A DNA stretch of 64,000 bases from Macrococcoides bohemicum. Its GTDB lineage: Bacteria; Bacillota; Bacilli; Staphylococcales; Staphylococcaceae. Both the position numbers and the translations under genes were made by a program. The stretch is from NCBI RefSeq assembly GCF_003259675.1, contig NZ_PZJG01000007.1, positions 53,378 to 117,377 on the forward strand. Reading direction: 5' to 3'. Under the pieces are notes generated by a model. That model was not told the origin of the DNA, ran no database searches, and worked only from the letters and a program-made list of their open reading frames with translations. How positions within the stretch are numbered: position 1 is the first letter of the stretch; the number at the start of each line of letters is the position of its first letter. Positions 55,201 to 64,000 of this stretch are shown in pieces.

Positions 55201-58200
55201 CAACACCATCCATTACATTGGATAAAGTGATACAAAATGAGTTGGTTACAACGCCTGGGCAAACGCTTTATTATAACTTCACTGTAAAAAATACAGGAGA
55301 CGTTACACTTACGAATGTGACTGTAAGTGACCCGATGTTCTCTGGTGGTATCGTATTACAGGATACAACGTTGTCCCCAGGAGAAACAACAACAGGAACA
55401 GCAACACACACTGTAACACAAGCAGAATTTGATTCAGGAAATATTAAAAATACAGCAACAGTAACAGGCACTGCACCAATAGGTACATCACCAACATCAA
55501 CTGATACAGTTGATGTTCCAACACAACTTAGTCCAATGATTAAGTTAGAAAAGTCAACAACAGCTACACAAGTAAAAGAAGGAGACAAAGTTACATACAA
55601 TTTTGTTGTAACAAATACAGGTAATACGACACTTACAGATGTAGTATTAAACGATCCAATGTTAGGTGGAAATGTCTCACTTCAAAAAACAACGTTAGCG
55701 CCAGGAGAAACAACGTCAGGAACTGCCATTTATACTGTGACTACTGCTGATATGGCAAAAGATGCAATTAAAAATACGGCGATAGTCAATGGTAAAGATT
55801 CAAAAGGTGCAAATGTTACTGATGACGATAATGCTATCGTTACACCAAATGGTAAACCAGGAATAAATCTTGATAAAGCAACAAAGATATTAAATGTTGC
55901 TAAAGCTGGGGATATCATTGATTATCAATTTACAGTAACGAACACAGGAGATACGACCTTAACAAATGTTGTAGTAACTGACCCTATGTTCCCTAATGGC
56001 ATTACTTTAGCAAAATCAAATTTAGCACCAGGAGAAACAACAACAGGAACAGCAAAACATACAGTTACACAAGCAGAAATGAATGCAGGAACAATTTATA
56101 ATACAGCGAAAGCGACAGGTACACCGCCATCGGGCGCACCGCCAACTTCAACAGATGCAGTAACAGTTCCGGCGATAGGTACAACTGGAATAGATTTAGA
56201 AAAAGAAGCGAATTTAAAGGAGATTAAATCTGCTGGAGAATTAGTAACATATACTTTTACAGTAACGAATACTGGTACAACTACGTTGAAAGATGTAAAA
56301 GTTAATGACCCATTAGTAGGTGGTCCTGTTACTATACAGAAAACAACCTTGGAACCTGGAGAGACAACGTCAGGAACAGCAATGTATACTGTACAACAAA
56401 GTGATATTAACAACGGTAAATTACCTAATACAGCATTCGCAGTTGGAACAGCTCCAGATAACTTAGATGATCCATCAGATACGGATTTTTTAGAATTACC
56501 GGCTATTACATCAAATGGTATGTCAATTGAGAAGACAGCAAATTTAACGGAAATTACAGCGCCGGGGCAGGAAATAAAATACAACTTTAAAGTGACAAAT
56601 ACAGGTAATACTACATTGAAAGATGTTGTTATTACCGATCCGATGTTCCCTAATAACCGTATCTTAACAAATACAGTTCTTGAACCAGGTGAATCAACTG
56701 AAGGTACGGCAATACATGTCGTAACACAAGAAGAATTTGATTCAGGTAAGCTGGTGAATATGGCAAAAGTAACAGGTACACCACCAACAGGTACACAAGT
56801 GACAGACACTGCTACGGTAAAAGTTCCGGTAAAGCAAAATACTAGTATTGCGATTAAAAAGACTGCAGGACGGACAATTATCCAGCAAACGGGAGAAGTT
56901 ATTACTTACACATTTGCAGTTACAAATACAGGAAATACGACCTTGACGGATATAGTTGTGACTGATCCGATGTTCCCTAATGGTATTACAATAGCAAAGA
57001 CAACGTTATTACCAGGCGAGCAAACAATAGGAACAGCAACACATACTGTTACTCAATCAGATTTAAATAAATTAAGTGTTTATAATATTGCGACAGTAAC
57101 TGGTACGCCACCAGGAGACTTAACGCATCCAACAGCAACGGATACAGTAACTATTCCGACTGAACATAAACCTGCAATTGAATTGCATAAGCATGCGGAT
57201 ATACAAGAAGTTGAGCGCGTTGGACAAGTTATAACTTATGATTTAGAAATATTTAATACAGGTAACGTAACATTAACTAATATCGAATTAACAGATCCAA
57301 TGTTTGGTGGTGTTATCAAACTAGATAATACGACTTTACAACCAGGTGAGAAGACAGAAGTTCAATTCCAGCATGTTGTTACACAGGATGAATTTGAGCG
57401 TGGAGAGATTGTAAATACAGCAAATGTTACCGGGTTACCTCCTGTGGGGCCAAAAGTAACTGATGAAGAAACAGAAGTTGTTAATACGCATCCAACAGCA
57501 AATATTACTTTGGATAAATCGAGTGATTTAACGACTGTTACTAAAGCTGGAGAGAGAATAACTTATAAGTTTGTCGTTACCAATACAGGCACAAGTACAT
57601 TAACTAATGTAACGCTTACAGATGAAAAGTTAGGTGGCTCAATCACACTGGAAGATACTATACTTGCTCCAGGTGAATCAACAACGATTACAAAATCATA
57701 TACTGTTACGCAAGAAGATATAAATAACGGAGAAATAATCAACACAGCAAGCGTAACAGGCGCACCACCAGCTGGATTAACACCTCCGACGGCAACAGAC
57801 GATAATAGAGTAGTAGCAACAGGGACGCCCGATATCATTATTGTTCAGTCAGTCGATAAACAAATATTTAAAGTTGGAGATACATTAACTTATTCGTTTG
57901 TTATAACAAACACAGGAAATGTCACTTTAACAAATGTACACAGTGAAGATTTATTTACAGGACAAAATATTGAATTAGATAAAACTGTACTTGAGCCAGG
58001 AGAGCAAGCAGTTGGAACGATTCAATACGTAGCGACACAACAAGATGTTGACAGAGGTAGAATTGATAACAAGGCGGTAGTTGCTGGAACACCACCAGGG
58101 AATTTAGAGCCACCTTTTGATAACGACACTGTAACTGTGACATCTGATCGAACAGCATCAATTTCATTAGATAAATCATCAGCAAACGAAAATGTTAAAT

Positions 58201-61200
58201 TAGGTGAAACAATTACGTATACATTTAAAGTGCAAAATACAGGAACAACAACATTGACCGATGTCATTGTGACTGATCCAATGTTCCCTGATGGTATTAC
58301 TTTAACTAATACAACATTGTTGCCAGGGGAAGAAACAACAGGCAGTGCTACTAAAGTAGTAACTCAAGCAGATATTGATAGAGGTGTTGTAACGAACACA
58401 GCAACAACAACTGGAACACCACCTGTTGGATTAACACCACCGACTGCAACTGATACAGTTGATGTATCAACTAACCAGCAATCAACAATCGATCTTGAGA
58501 AGACAGCTGATAAAGCATCAGTCGCGTTAGGTGATAATATTACTTATACATTTACGGTTACAAATACGGGTAATACAACTTTAACTGATGTTAAAGTAAC
58601 TGATGCGATGTTTAGTAGCGTTACTTTAGATAAGGCAACTTTAGCACCAGGTGAAACAGCAACAGGAACAGCAACTAAAGTCGTAACACAACAAGACATT
58701 GATGCGGGTGTTGTTACAAATACAGCAACAGCAACAGCGACATCACCATCAGGTCCATCACCAACAGATAAAGATACTGTAGAAGTACCAACTGATGCGA
58801 AAACGAGTATTAAAATAGACAAAACTACTGATGCAACAGGATTAGTTGCCGGCCAATCAGTAAATTATAAATTCTTAGTAACAAATACAGGATCTGTAAC
58901 GTTAAAAGACGTTATTGTGACTGATCCGATGTTTGGTGGAAATATTACTTTAAGTAAGACAACATTAGCACCAGGTGAAAGTGCAACAGGAACTGCATCT
59001 CACGTAGTCACTCAGTCTGAAGTCGATGCAGGTAAGTTAACGAACACAGCCCTAACAACAGGAACGCCACCTGGAGGTTTAACACCACCAACAGATGAAG
59101 ATACTGTAGAAATCACACAAAGTGGTTCTGCAGGTATTACATTAGATAAAACCTCAGATAAAAAGGCAGTTAACGTTGGAGAAACAATTAATTATACTTT
59201 TAACGTGAAGAATACAGGAACAACGACATTAACGAAAGTAACAGTGACAGATCCGATGTTCCCTGAAGGTATCCGTTTACTTCAAACGACATTAGCACCA
59301 GGAGAAAGTACAACAGGAAGAGCGAGTAAAGTAGTAACGCAAGCAGATATAGATGGTGGTTTAGTTACTAATACAGCAACAACAACTGGAACCCCACCAA
59401 ACGGTTTAACTCCACCTACAGCAACAGACACTGTTGAAGTACCAGCAAATCAATCTGCAGCAATAGAAATTGATAAAGAAGCTGTTCAACAAGAAGCAAA
59501 AGTAGGAGAAGTAATAACGTATACATTTAAGGTGACGAATACAGGTACTGTGACATTGAAAGATGTTAAAGTAACTGACCCAATGTTCCCGGAAGGTATT
59601 ACGTTAGAAAAGACAACATTAGCACCAGGAGAAAGTACAACAGGAACAGCAACTAAGACTGTAACGCAAGCAGATATGGATAAAGGTTCTGTATCAAATA
59701 CAGCAAGTGTAACTGGCAAACCACCGGGTAACATTACGGCACCAACCGCAGAAGACACAGCTATAGTCCCTGCCAAACCAGTAACAAGTATTGAACTTGA
59801 TAAATCTACAAACAATACTGAACTGATTGCAGGAGAAACAGTAACATATCAATTTAAAGTAACAAACACAGGAAATGTAACATTAACTAATGTGGAAGTT
59901 TCAGATCCAATGTTTGATGGAATTACTTTAAATAAGACGACATTAGCACCAGGAGAAAGTACAACAGGAACAGCAACTAAGACAGTGAAACAAGCAGATG
60001 TTGATGCAGGTTCATTAGTGAATACAGCAACAGCAACAGGAACACCACCAGGGAAATTAACACCACCAACAGCAGAAGACAAAGTAACGATAAATCAAGA
60101 AAGATTAACTAATATTGATTTAGAAAAAACGGCGGATAAAGTAATTGCAAATTTAGGAGATCCTATTAATTACACATTCAAGGTTACAAACACAGGAAAT
60201 GTAACGTTAACAAATGTATCAATTACTGATCCAATGTTTAATGAACCTGTTACTTTATTAGAGACGACTTTATTACCTGGGCAATCAACTACAGCTAAAG
60301 CAATACACATAGTGACACAAGCAGATATCGATGCAGGTTATGTATTAAATACAGCAACAACAACAGGAACACCGCCGACAGGATTAATGCCACCAACGGA
60401 TAAGGATTCTGTAAAAGTACCTACTGATTCAACTGCAAGTATTAAGTTAGACAAGACATCAAATGCTACAGGATTAGTTGTTGGGTCAACAATTGAATAT
60501 GGATTTACTGTAACAAATACAGGTACAGTGACATTAAAAGATGTAAAAGTCACAGATCCGATGTTCCCGAACGGTATCACATTAGATAAAACTACATTGG
60601 CACCAGGAGAAAGTACAACAGGAACAGCAAGCAAAGTGATAACACAAGCGGATGTTGATGCAGGTAAAGTAACGAATACAGCACGCGTAACAGGCACACC
60701 GCCAGGGGAATTGACACCACCGACATATGAAGACACTGTAGTTGTAACGCAAGACGGTACACCAGCAATTACGTTAGAAAAATCGGCTGATAAACGATTG
60801 GTAAAATTTGGAGATTCTCTAGAATACACGTTTAAGGTAACGAATACAGGTACAGTGTCATTGAATGATGTAAAAGTAACAGATCCGATGTTCCCAGAAG
60901 GTATCACATTAGGTAAGACGACACTAGCACCAGGGGAATCAACAACAGGAACAGCAATTAAAGTTGTAACACAAGAAGATGTAGATAACGGTTTTGTAAC
61001 TAACACTGCAACAACAACAGGAACACCACCAGGAGATGTTACACCACCGACAGATGATGATACAGTCAAAGTAGAGACAGATAGTTCAACAGCGATTACG
61101 TTAGATAAGTCAGCGAACCAGACGAGCGTGAAAGTCGGCGATACAATCGACTACACATTCAACGTGAAGAATACAGGAACAACGACATTAACAAACGTAA

Positions 61201-64000
61201 CGGTGACAGACGCAATGTTCCCGGAGGGCATCACATTACTTAGCACAACATTAGCACCGGGAGAATCAACAACAGGTAAAGCAAGCAAAGTAGTAACACA
61301 GGCAGATATCGACGGTGGCAAGGTAACGAACACAGCAAGCGTAACAGGTAAACCACCTGGCAGCTTAACATCGCCAACGGCGACAGATACAGTGGACGTA
61401 CCGACAGATCAGCAGTCAGCAATCGATCTTGAGAAAACAGCAGATCAAACAAGTGTGAAAGTCGGCGATACAATCACTTACACGTTCACAGTAACGAATA
61501 CAGGTGCAGTGACACTGAAAGATGTATCCGTGACAGACGCAATGTTCCCAGAGGGTATCACATTAGATAAGACAACATTAGCACCAGGTGAAACAACGAC
61601 AGGAACAGCAAGCAAAGTGGTAACACAGGCAGACATCGACGGTGGTAAAGTTACGAACACAGCGAACGTAACAGGCACTCCGCCAGGAGATACACCACCA
61701 CCGACAGATGAAGATACAGTAGAAGTACCGACGAACCCGTCAACAAGCATTACATTAGATAAAGCAACGACAGCAACGGGCTTAGTCGCAGGTGAAACAG
61801 TAGACTATACATTCACAGTGACAAACACAGGTAACGTAACATTGAAAGATGTGATCGTAACTGACCCGATGTTCGGCGGCAATATCACATTAGGCAAGAC
61901 AACGTTATTACCAGGAGAGTCAACAACAGGCACAGCATCACACGTAGTAACGCAGGCAGAAGTAGATGCAGGACAACTTGAGAACGTAGCGATAACAACA
62001 GGCACACCACCAGGAGACCTGAAAGCGCCGACGGCAGAAGACAAAGTTGTCATCACGCAGGACAGCACAACAGCGATTACGTTAGATAAGTCAGCGAACC
62101 AGACGAGCGTGAAAGTCGGCGATACAATCGACTACACATTCAACGTGAAGAATACAGGAACAACGACATTAACGAACGTAACCGTGACAGACGCAATGTT
62201 CCCGGAGGGCATCACATTACTTAGCACAACATTAGCACCGGGAGAATCAACAACAGGTAAAGCAAGCAAAGTCGTAACACAGGCAGATATCGACGGTGGC
62301 AAGGTAACGAACACAGCAAGCGTAACAGGCACACCACCTGTCAGCTTAACATCGCCAACGGCGACAGACACAGTGGACGTACCAGTTGAAATTGAAGCGC
62401 CAACAACAGAAGAACCAACAACAGAAGAACCAACAACAGAAGCACCGACAACAGAAGCGCCGACAACAGAAGCGCCAACAACAGAAGCGCCAACAACAGA
62501 AGGACCGACAACAGAAGTACCAACGACAGAAGAACCGACGAACCCGTCAACAAGCATTACATTAGATAAAGCAACGACAGCAACGGGCTTAGTCGCAGGT
62601 GAAACAGTAGACTATACATTCACAGTGACAAACACAGGTAACGTAACATTGAAAGATGTGATCGTAACTGACCCGATGTTCGGCGGCAATATCACATTAG
62701 GCAAGACAACGTTATTACCAGGAGAGTCAACAACAGGCACAGCATCACACGTAGTAACGCAGGCAGAAGTAGATGCAGGACAACTTGAGAACGTAGCGAT
62801 AACAACAGGCACACCACCAGGAGACCTGAAAGCGCCGACGGCAGAAGACAAAGTTGTCATCACGCAGGACAGCACAACAGCGATTACGTTAGATAAGTCA
62901 GCGAACCAGACGAGCGTGAAAGTCGGCGATACAATCGACTACACATTCAACGTGAAGAATACAGGAACAACGACATTAACGAACGTAACCGTGACAGACG
63001 CAATGTTCCCGGAGGGCATCACATTACTTAGCACAACATTAGCACCGGGAGAATCAACAACAGGTAAAGCAAGTAAAGTCGTATCACAGGCAGATATCGA
63101 CGGTGGCAAGGTAACGAACACAGCAAGCGTAACAGGCACACCACCTGGCAGCTTAACACCGCCAACGGCGGCAGATACAGTGGACGTACCAGTTGAAATT
63201 GTTGAGCCAACAACAGAAGAACCGACAACAGAAGAACCGACAACAGAAGAGGCAACGACAGAAGAACCAACGACAGAAGAACCAACAACAGAAGAGGCAA
63301 CGACAGAAGAACCGACAACAGAAGAGCCAACAACAGAAGAGCCAACAACAGAAGAGCCAACAACAGAAGAACCAACAACGGAAGAACCGACAACAGAAGC
63401 ACCGACAACAGAAGAACCAACAACAGAAGGACCGACAACAGAAGTACCAACGACAGAAGTACCGACGAACCCGTCAACAAGCATTACATTAGATAAAGCA
63501 ACGACAGCAACGGGCTTAGTCGCAGGTGAAACAGTAGACTATACATTCACAGTGACAAACACAGGTAACGTAACATTGAAAGATGTGATCGTAACTGACC
63601 CGATGTTCGGCGGCAATATCACATTAGGCAAGACAACGTTATTACCAGGAGAGTCAACAACAGGCACAGCATCACACGTAGTAACGCAGGCAGAAGTAGA
63701 TGCAGGACAACTTGAGAACGTAGCGATAACAACAGGCACACCACCAGGAGACCTGAAAGCGCCGACGGCAGAAGACAAAGTTGTCATCACGCAGGACAGC
63801 ACAACAGCGATTACGTTAGATAAGTCAGCGAACCAGACGAGCGTGAAAGTCGGCGATACAATCGACTACACATTCAACGTGAAGAATACAGGAACAACGA
63901 CATTAACGAACGTAACCGTGACAGACGCAATGTTCCCGGAGGGCATCACATTACTTAGCACAACATTAGCACCGGGAGAATCAACAACAGGTAAAGCAAG
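52212..64000 (+). CDS. giant secreted surface protein: vWA, isopeptide and SpaA-type domains, DUF11/DUF7507 repeats; 3' end outside window
   Basis: An open frame of 3,929 codons, still open at the right edge, starting ATG behind AAAGGAGG. Signal peptide (1-31, hydrophobic core ILMIAIIVMALPL, cleavage near KADA). vWA domain about 60-350 with MIDAS D67-A-S69-G-S71, T157 and D189 (LITDG). A linker domain, then an isopeptide-type domain (about 500-655: SPVLYDKIDPRLEIL), then a SpaA/Cna-B domain (about 657-770: ISFQKNG, YIVEETTAPSGY). From about 776 on, 28 DUF11/DUF7507 repeats. C40 and C485 are the only cysteines found in the N-terminal part. A sorting signal cannot be seen because the end is missing. 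Probably a wall-anchored adhesin; ligand unknown. Confidence 0.9.
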   Translation, partial: MNKFTRIILMIAIIVMALPLQFISQNKADAATSGVPPALCTKTLTGTTSIPKVTLSPKPLDLVFILDASGSFTSNMPNVKEMINASIDKFVQPADGDRTMITTFQGVKNNNFQNPPGTNYYTSAINDFKITTNSSKLTSDITSVKSFVNAVVPKGGTPTPSGVTQALNDYKSVAGAATGRQTVFVLITDGVANVSPVTQSIEKTNIGEQAYIDNFKSVSTVVGTYYDDSLRQYYTKYRWARYNAVTGAFIRNEYVNDYPGTVYDQFYDAANGTWPYIYQYETSQDWKARLNDLTAAVTSVKTSYSNAEFVVGFLEDRNSFSNMTMYGPLYETTMRPQIQTTLQSYSTDPGYYINTGDSTAFVNQLSSAISNAAQAVNSSGTFTLTAGYKMETMTLVNKTTGERIPLSFTQNGTTITVNKFDYDGSEYSLEYTTQLLNPDLLVIDADPTADEIGPTLTGEFTFGTQKVTVPKFGPSKADTYQYFNCETTVKKSVKKATETSYRTPSTTLDSGTQTFSFSNDYAFNRSPLAWTTSPVLYDKIDPRLEILDVKVVALDKSGASSVPFTLGSNAITTLNNEVKVTLPADADGKFTSYLGDQYKVLITAKIKPEFAQAGALYTDIVTNGIPNQAEIITTISGATTKQSLLSNEVKVYTPNQRPWPISFQKNGVAPDGSKKGIPGAEFKITPVTTYEDASGKIVQVENGTPVTATSTSTGKVITPDLMPGVYIVEETTAPSGYVKDNSKYKITVNSDGSYTVLKIDTTGTETSMPSPLTVDNKQLKATIDLVKQSNVTSVTKAEDLITYTFKVTNTGEIALYNIKLDDPMFPQGITLSKTTLNPGESTTASVTKTVTQQEINGGDIVNTAKVTGTPPGDITPPTDEDKVTVLTPDTPAITLDKVADKSVVKEGDIVTYNFTVTNTGNVTLTNVSLKDPMLGGVVSLMKTTLLPGESTTGTAKYTVTDKDMFNPTIANTATVAGTPPSGTEVTAKDTETVTTTSTPSITLDKVIQNELVTTPGQTLYYNFTVKNTGDVTLTNVTVSDPMFSGGIVLQDTTLSPGETTTGTATHTVTQAEFDSGNIKNTATVTGTAPIGTSPTSTDTVDVPTQLSPMIKLEKSTTATQVKEGDKVTYNFVVTNTGNTTLTDVVLNDPMLGGNVSLQKTTLAPGETTSGTAIYTVTTADMAKDAIKNTAIVNGKDSKGANVTDDDNAIVTPNGKPGINLDKATKILNVAKAGDIIDYQFTVTNTGDTTLTNVVVTDPMFPNGITLAKSNLAPGETTTGTAKHTVTQAEMNAGTIYNTAKATGTPPSGAPPTSTDAVTVPAIGTTGIDLEKEANLKEIKSAGELVTYTFTVTNTGTTTLKDVKVNDPLVGGPVTIQKTTLEPGETTSGTAMYTVQQSDINNGKLPNTAFAVGTAPDNLDDPSDTDFLELPAITSNGMSIEKTANLTEITAPGQEIKYNFKVTNTGNTTLKDVVITDPMFPNNRILTNTVLEPGESTEGTAIHVVTQEEFDSGKLVNMAKVTGTPPTGTQVTDTATVKVPVKQNTSIAIKKTAGRTIIQQTGEVITYTFAVTNTGNTTLTDIVVTDPMFPNGITIAKTTLLPGEQTIGTATHTVTQSDLNKLSVYNIATVTGTPPGDLTHPTATDTVTIPTEHKPAIELHKHADIQEVERVGQVITYDLEIFNTGNVTLTNIELTDPMFGGVIKLDNTTLQPGEKTEVQFQHVVTQDEFERGEIVNTANVTGLPPVGPKVTDEETEVVNTHPTANITLDKSSDLTTVTKAGERITYKFVVTNTGTSTLTNVTLTDEKLGGSITLEDTILAPGESTTITKSYTVTQEDINNGEIINTASVTGAPPAGLTPPTATDDNRVVATGTPDIIIVQSVDKQIFKVGDTLTYSFVITNTGNVTLTNVHSEDLFTGQNIELDKTVLEPGEQAVGTIQYVATQQDVDRGRIDNKAVVAGTPPGNLEPPFDNDTVTVTSDRTASISLDKSSANENVKLGETITYTFKVQNTGTTTLTDVIVTDPMFPDGITLTNTTLLPGEETTGSATKVVTQADIDRGVVTNTATTTGTPPVGLTPPTATDTVDVSTNQQSTIDLEKTADKASVALGDNITYTFTVTNTGNTTLTDVKVTDAMFSSVTLDKATLAPGETATGTATKVVTQQDIDAGVVTNTATATATSPSGPSPTDKDTVEVPTDAKTSIKIDKTTDATGLVAGQSVNYKFLVTNTGSVTLKDVIVTDPMFGGNITLSKTTLAPGESATGTASHVVTQSEVDAGKLTNTALTTGTPPGGLTPPTDEDTVEITQSGSAGITLDKTSDKKAVNVGETINYTFNVKNTGTTTLTKVTVTDPMFPEGIRLLQTTLAPGESTTGRASKVVTQADIDGGLVTNTATTTGTPPNGLTPPTATDTVEVPANQSAAIEIDKEAVQQEAKVGEVITYTFKVTNTGTVTLKDVKVTDPMFPEGITLEKTTLAPGESTTGTATKTVTQADMDKGSVSNTASVTGKPPGNITAPTAEDTAIVPAKPVTSIELDKSTNNTELIAGETVTYQFKVTNTGNVTLTNVEVSDPMFDGITLNKTTLAPGESTTGTATKTVKQADVDAGSLVNTATATGTPPGKLTPPTAEDKVTINQERLTNIDLEKTADKVIANLGDPINYTFKVTNTGNVTLTNVSITDPMFNEPVTLLETTLLPGQSTTAKAIHIVTQADIDAGYVLNTATTTGTPPTGLMPPTDKDSVKVPTDSTASIKLDKTSNATGLVVGSTIEYGFTVTNTGTVTLKDVKVTDPMFPNGITLDKTTLAPGESTTGTASKVITQADVDAGKVTNTARVTGTPPGELTPPTYEDTVVVTQDGTPAITLEKSADKRLVKFGDSLEYTFKVTNTGTVSLNDVKVTDPMFPEGITLGKTTLAPGESTTGTAIKVVTQEDVDNGFVTNTATTTGTPPGDVTPPTDDDTVKVETDSSTAITLDKSANQTSVKVGDTIDYTFNVKNTGTTTLTNVTVTDAMFPEGITLLSTTLAPGESTTGKASKVVTQADIDGGKVTNTASVTGKPPGSLTSPTATDTVDVPTDQQSAIDLEKTADQTSVKVGDTITYTFTVTNTGAVTLKDVSVTDAMFPEGITLDKTTLAPGETTTGTASKVVTQADIDGGKVTNTANVTGTPPGDTPPPTDEDTVEVPTNPSTSITLDKATTATGLVAGETVDYTFTVTNTGNVTLKDVIVTDPMFGGNITLGKTTLLPGESTTGTASHVVTQAEVDAGQLENVAITTGTPPGDLKAPTAEDKVVITQDSTTAITLDKSANQTSVKVGDTIDYTFNVKNTGTTTLTNVTVTDAMFPEGITLLSTTLAPGESTTGKASKVVTQADIDGGKVTNTASVTGTPPVSLTSPTATDTVDVPVEIEAPTTEEPTTEEPTTEAPTTEAPTTEAPTTEAPTTEGPTTEVPTTEEPTNPSTSITLDKATTATGLVAGETVDYTFTVTNTGNVTLKDVIVTDPMFGGNITLGKTTLLPGESTTGTASHVVTQAEVDAGQLENVAITTGTPPGDLKAPTAEDKVVITQDSTTAITLDKSANQTSVKVGDTIDYTFNVKNTGTTTLTNVTVTDAMFPEGITLLSTTLAPGESTTGKASKVVSQADIDGGKVTNTASVTGTPPGSLTPPTAADTVDVPVEIVEPTTEEPTTEEPTTEEATTEEPTTEEPTTEEATTEEPTTEEPTTEEPTTEEPTTEEPTTEEPTTEAPTTEEPTTEGPTTEVPTTEVPTNPSTSITLDKATTATGLVAGETVDYTFTVTNTGNVTLKDVIVTDPMFGGNITLGKTTLLPGESTTGTASHVVTQAEVDAGQLENVAITTGTPPGDLKAPTAEDKVVITQDSTTAITLDKSANQTSVKVGDTIDYTFNVKNTGTTTLTNVTVTDAMFPEGITLLSTTLAPGESTTGKA
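62394..62540 (+). repeat. pentapeptide PTTE(E/A/G/V) linker, 9 units
   Basis: 15-base units coding PTTEE, PTTEA, PTTEG and PTTEV, nine copies, between super-repeats 1 and 2. Thr/Pro/Glu-rich, likely an extended stalk and possible glycosylation site. Confidence 0.9.
63192..63467 (+). repeat. pentapeptide PTTE(E/A/G/V) linker, 17 units
   Basis: Same 15-base unit as the linker at 62394, here seventeen copies, two of them with Ala in place of Pro. The eight additional units exactly explain the longer super-repeat spacing. Confidence 0.9.

Larger units (their letters stand above)
54540..64000 (+). repeat. 28 tandem DUF11/DUF7507-type domain repeats
   Basis: Each unit of about 324-330 bases has a core like YTFxVTNTGNxTLxxVxVxDPMF, then TTLxPGESTTGTA, VVTQADIDxG and NTAxxTGTPP. 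Cores start near 54616, 54943, 55267, 55597, 55920, 56250, 56578, 56908, 57235, 57562, 57892, 58217, 58550, 58867, 59197, 59523, 59848, 60172, 60500, 60830, 61155, 61485, 61810, 62137, 62617, 62943, 63540 and 63868 (last cut by the edge). The left units are diverged; those from about 61.1 kb are nearly identical and richer in G/C. Confidence 0.9.
61728..64000 (+). repeat. near-identical two-domain super-repeats
   Basis: Copies begin at 61728, 62535 and 63462 (CCGACGAACCCGTCAACAAG), each with the same DUF7507 pair: one unit with DPMFGGNITLGK, one with DAMFPEGITLLS. Spacing is 807 and 927 bases, both multiples of three. The domain parts differ by only a few bases between copies 1 and 2; the spacing difference of 120 bases is wholly in the pentapeptide linker. 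Confidence 0.92.

Noticed and set aside
62394..63467. Regularly spaced short repeats resembling a CRISPR array
   Set aside because: The 15-base units are contiguous, in frame and have no unique spacers; they encode PTTE pentapeptides.
63193..63492. Plus-strand frame rich in Gln/Lys over the pentapeptide linker
   Set aside because: It is one base out of phase with the adhesin frame and arises from the 15-base repeat; no start signal.
52283..63802. Many open frames of 60-243 codons on the minus strand across the adhesin gene
   Set aside because: They repeat with the domain period and have no ribosome sites; they are antisense shadows created by codon bias and lack of stops in the repetitive coding strand.

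Overview
The window is the replication-origin region of an AT-rich Firmicutes chromosome of the family Staphylococcaceae. The gene order dnaA-dnaN-yaaA-recF-gyrB-gyrA, then serS, yybS-gdpP-rplI-dnaC-purA, tRNA-Glu/tRNA-Asp and walRK-yycHI-walJ on one side, and rpmH-rnpA-jag-mnmE-mnmG-rsmG-noc-parA-parB on the other, together with protein sequences very close to Staphylococcus aureus, support this. Several local differences point to a relative of Staphylococcus such as Macrococcus: alsSD beside gyrA, a BdbCD-type thiol oxidase pair inside the dnaA-gyrA block, and rpsF-ssb-rpsR plus xpt-pbuX-guaBA immediately right of parB. The genus is an inference; no marker was searched.

Layout. The origin lies at about 29.8-31.6 kb and is bipartite, with DnaA boxes on both sides of dnaA and an unwinding module (DnaA boxes, GC cluster, five DnaA-trios) between dnaA and dnaN. 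Left of it nearly all genes are on the minus strand and right of it nearly all are on the plus strand, so transcription follows replication. Exceptions are yitT and nnrD on the left, and a GNAT gene and a stress-protein gene on the right. From left to right: the WalRK essential two-component operon (1-5.1 kb); two tRNAs; yitT; purA with a PurR box; the dnaC-rplI-gdpP-yybS operon; a YceI-like gene; serS with a T-box leader; nnrD; acetoin genes alsSD; gyrA, gyrB, recF, yaaA; an inserted block with dsbB/dsbA-like and ABC transporter genes (25.0-28.4 kb); dnaN; dnaA; then rpmH to parB; mscS, a DUF951 gene, ychF; rpsF-ssb-rpsR; two unrecognised small genes; a GNAT gene; a YflT/DUF2382 stress protein with a SigB-type promoter; and the guanine-riboswitch-controlled xpt-pbuX-guaB-guaA cluster.

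The last 11.8 kb (52,212 to the right edge) is one uninterrupted reading frame running off the window. It encodes a giant secreted surface protein: signal peptide, von Willebrand A domain with intact MIDAS, isopeptide-type and SpaA/Cna-B-type domains, then at least 28 DUF11/DUF7507-type repeats of about 108 residues. Toward the right edge the repeats become nearly identical super-repeats separated by pentapeptide PTTE(E/A/G/V) linkers of different length. This is the most unusual object in the window.

Regulation visible in the sequence includes a T-box (serS), a guanine riboswitch with alternative terminator/antiterminator (xpt), a PurR box (purA), a SigB promoter (stress protein), a candidate S6:S18 leader (rpsF), a possible cre plus a 9-bp-arm inverted repeat (alsSD), and paired direct repeats upstream of the ABC transporter promoter. 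Purine metabolism is represented on both arms (purA; xpt-pbuX-guaBA), each under a different purine-sensing device.
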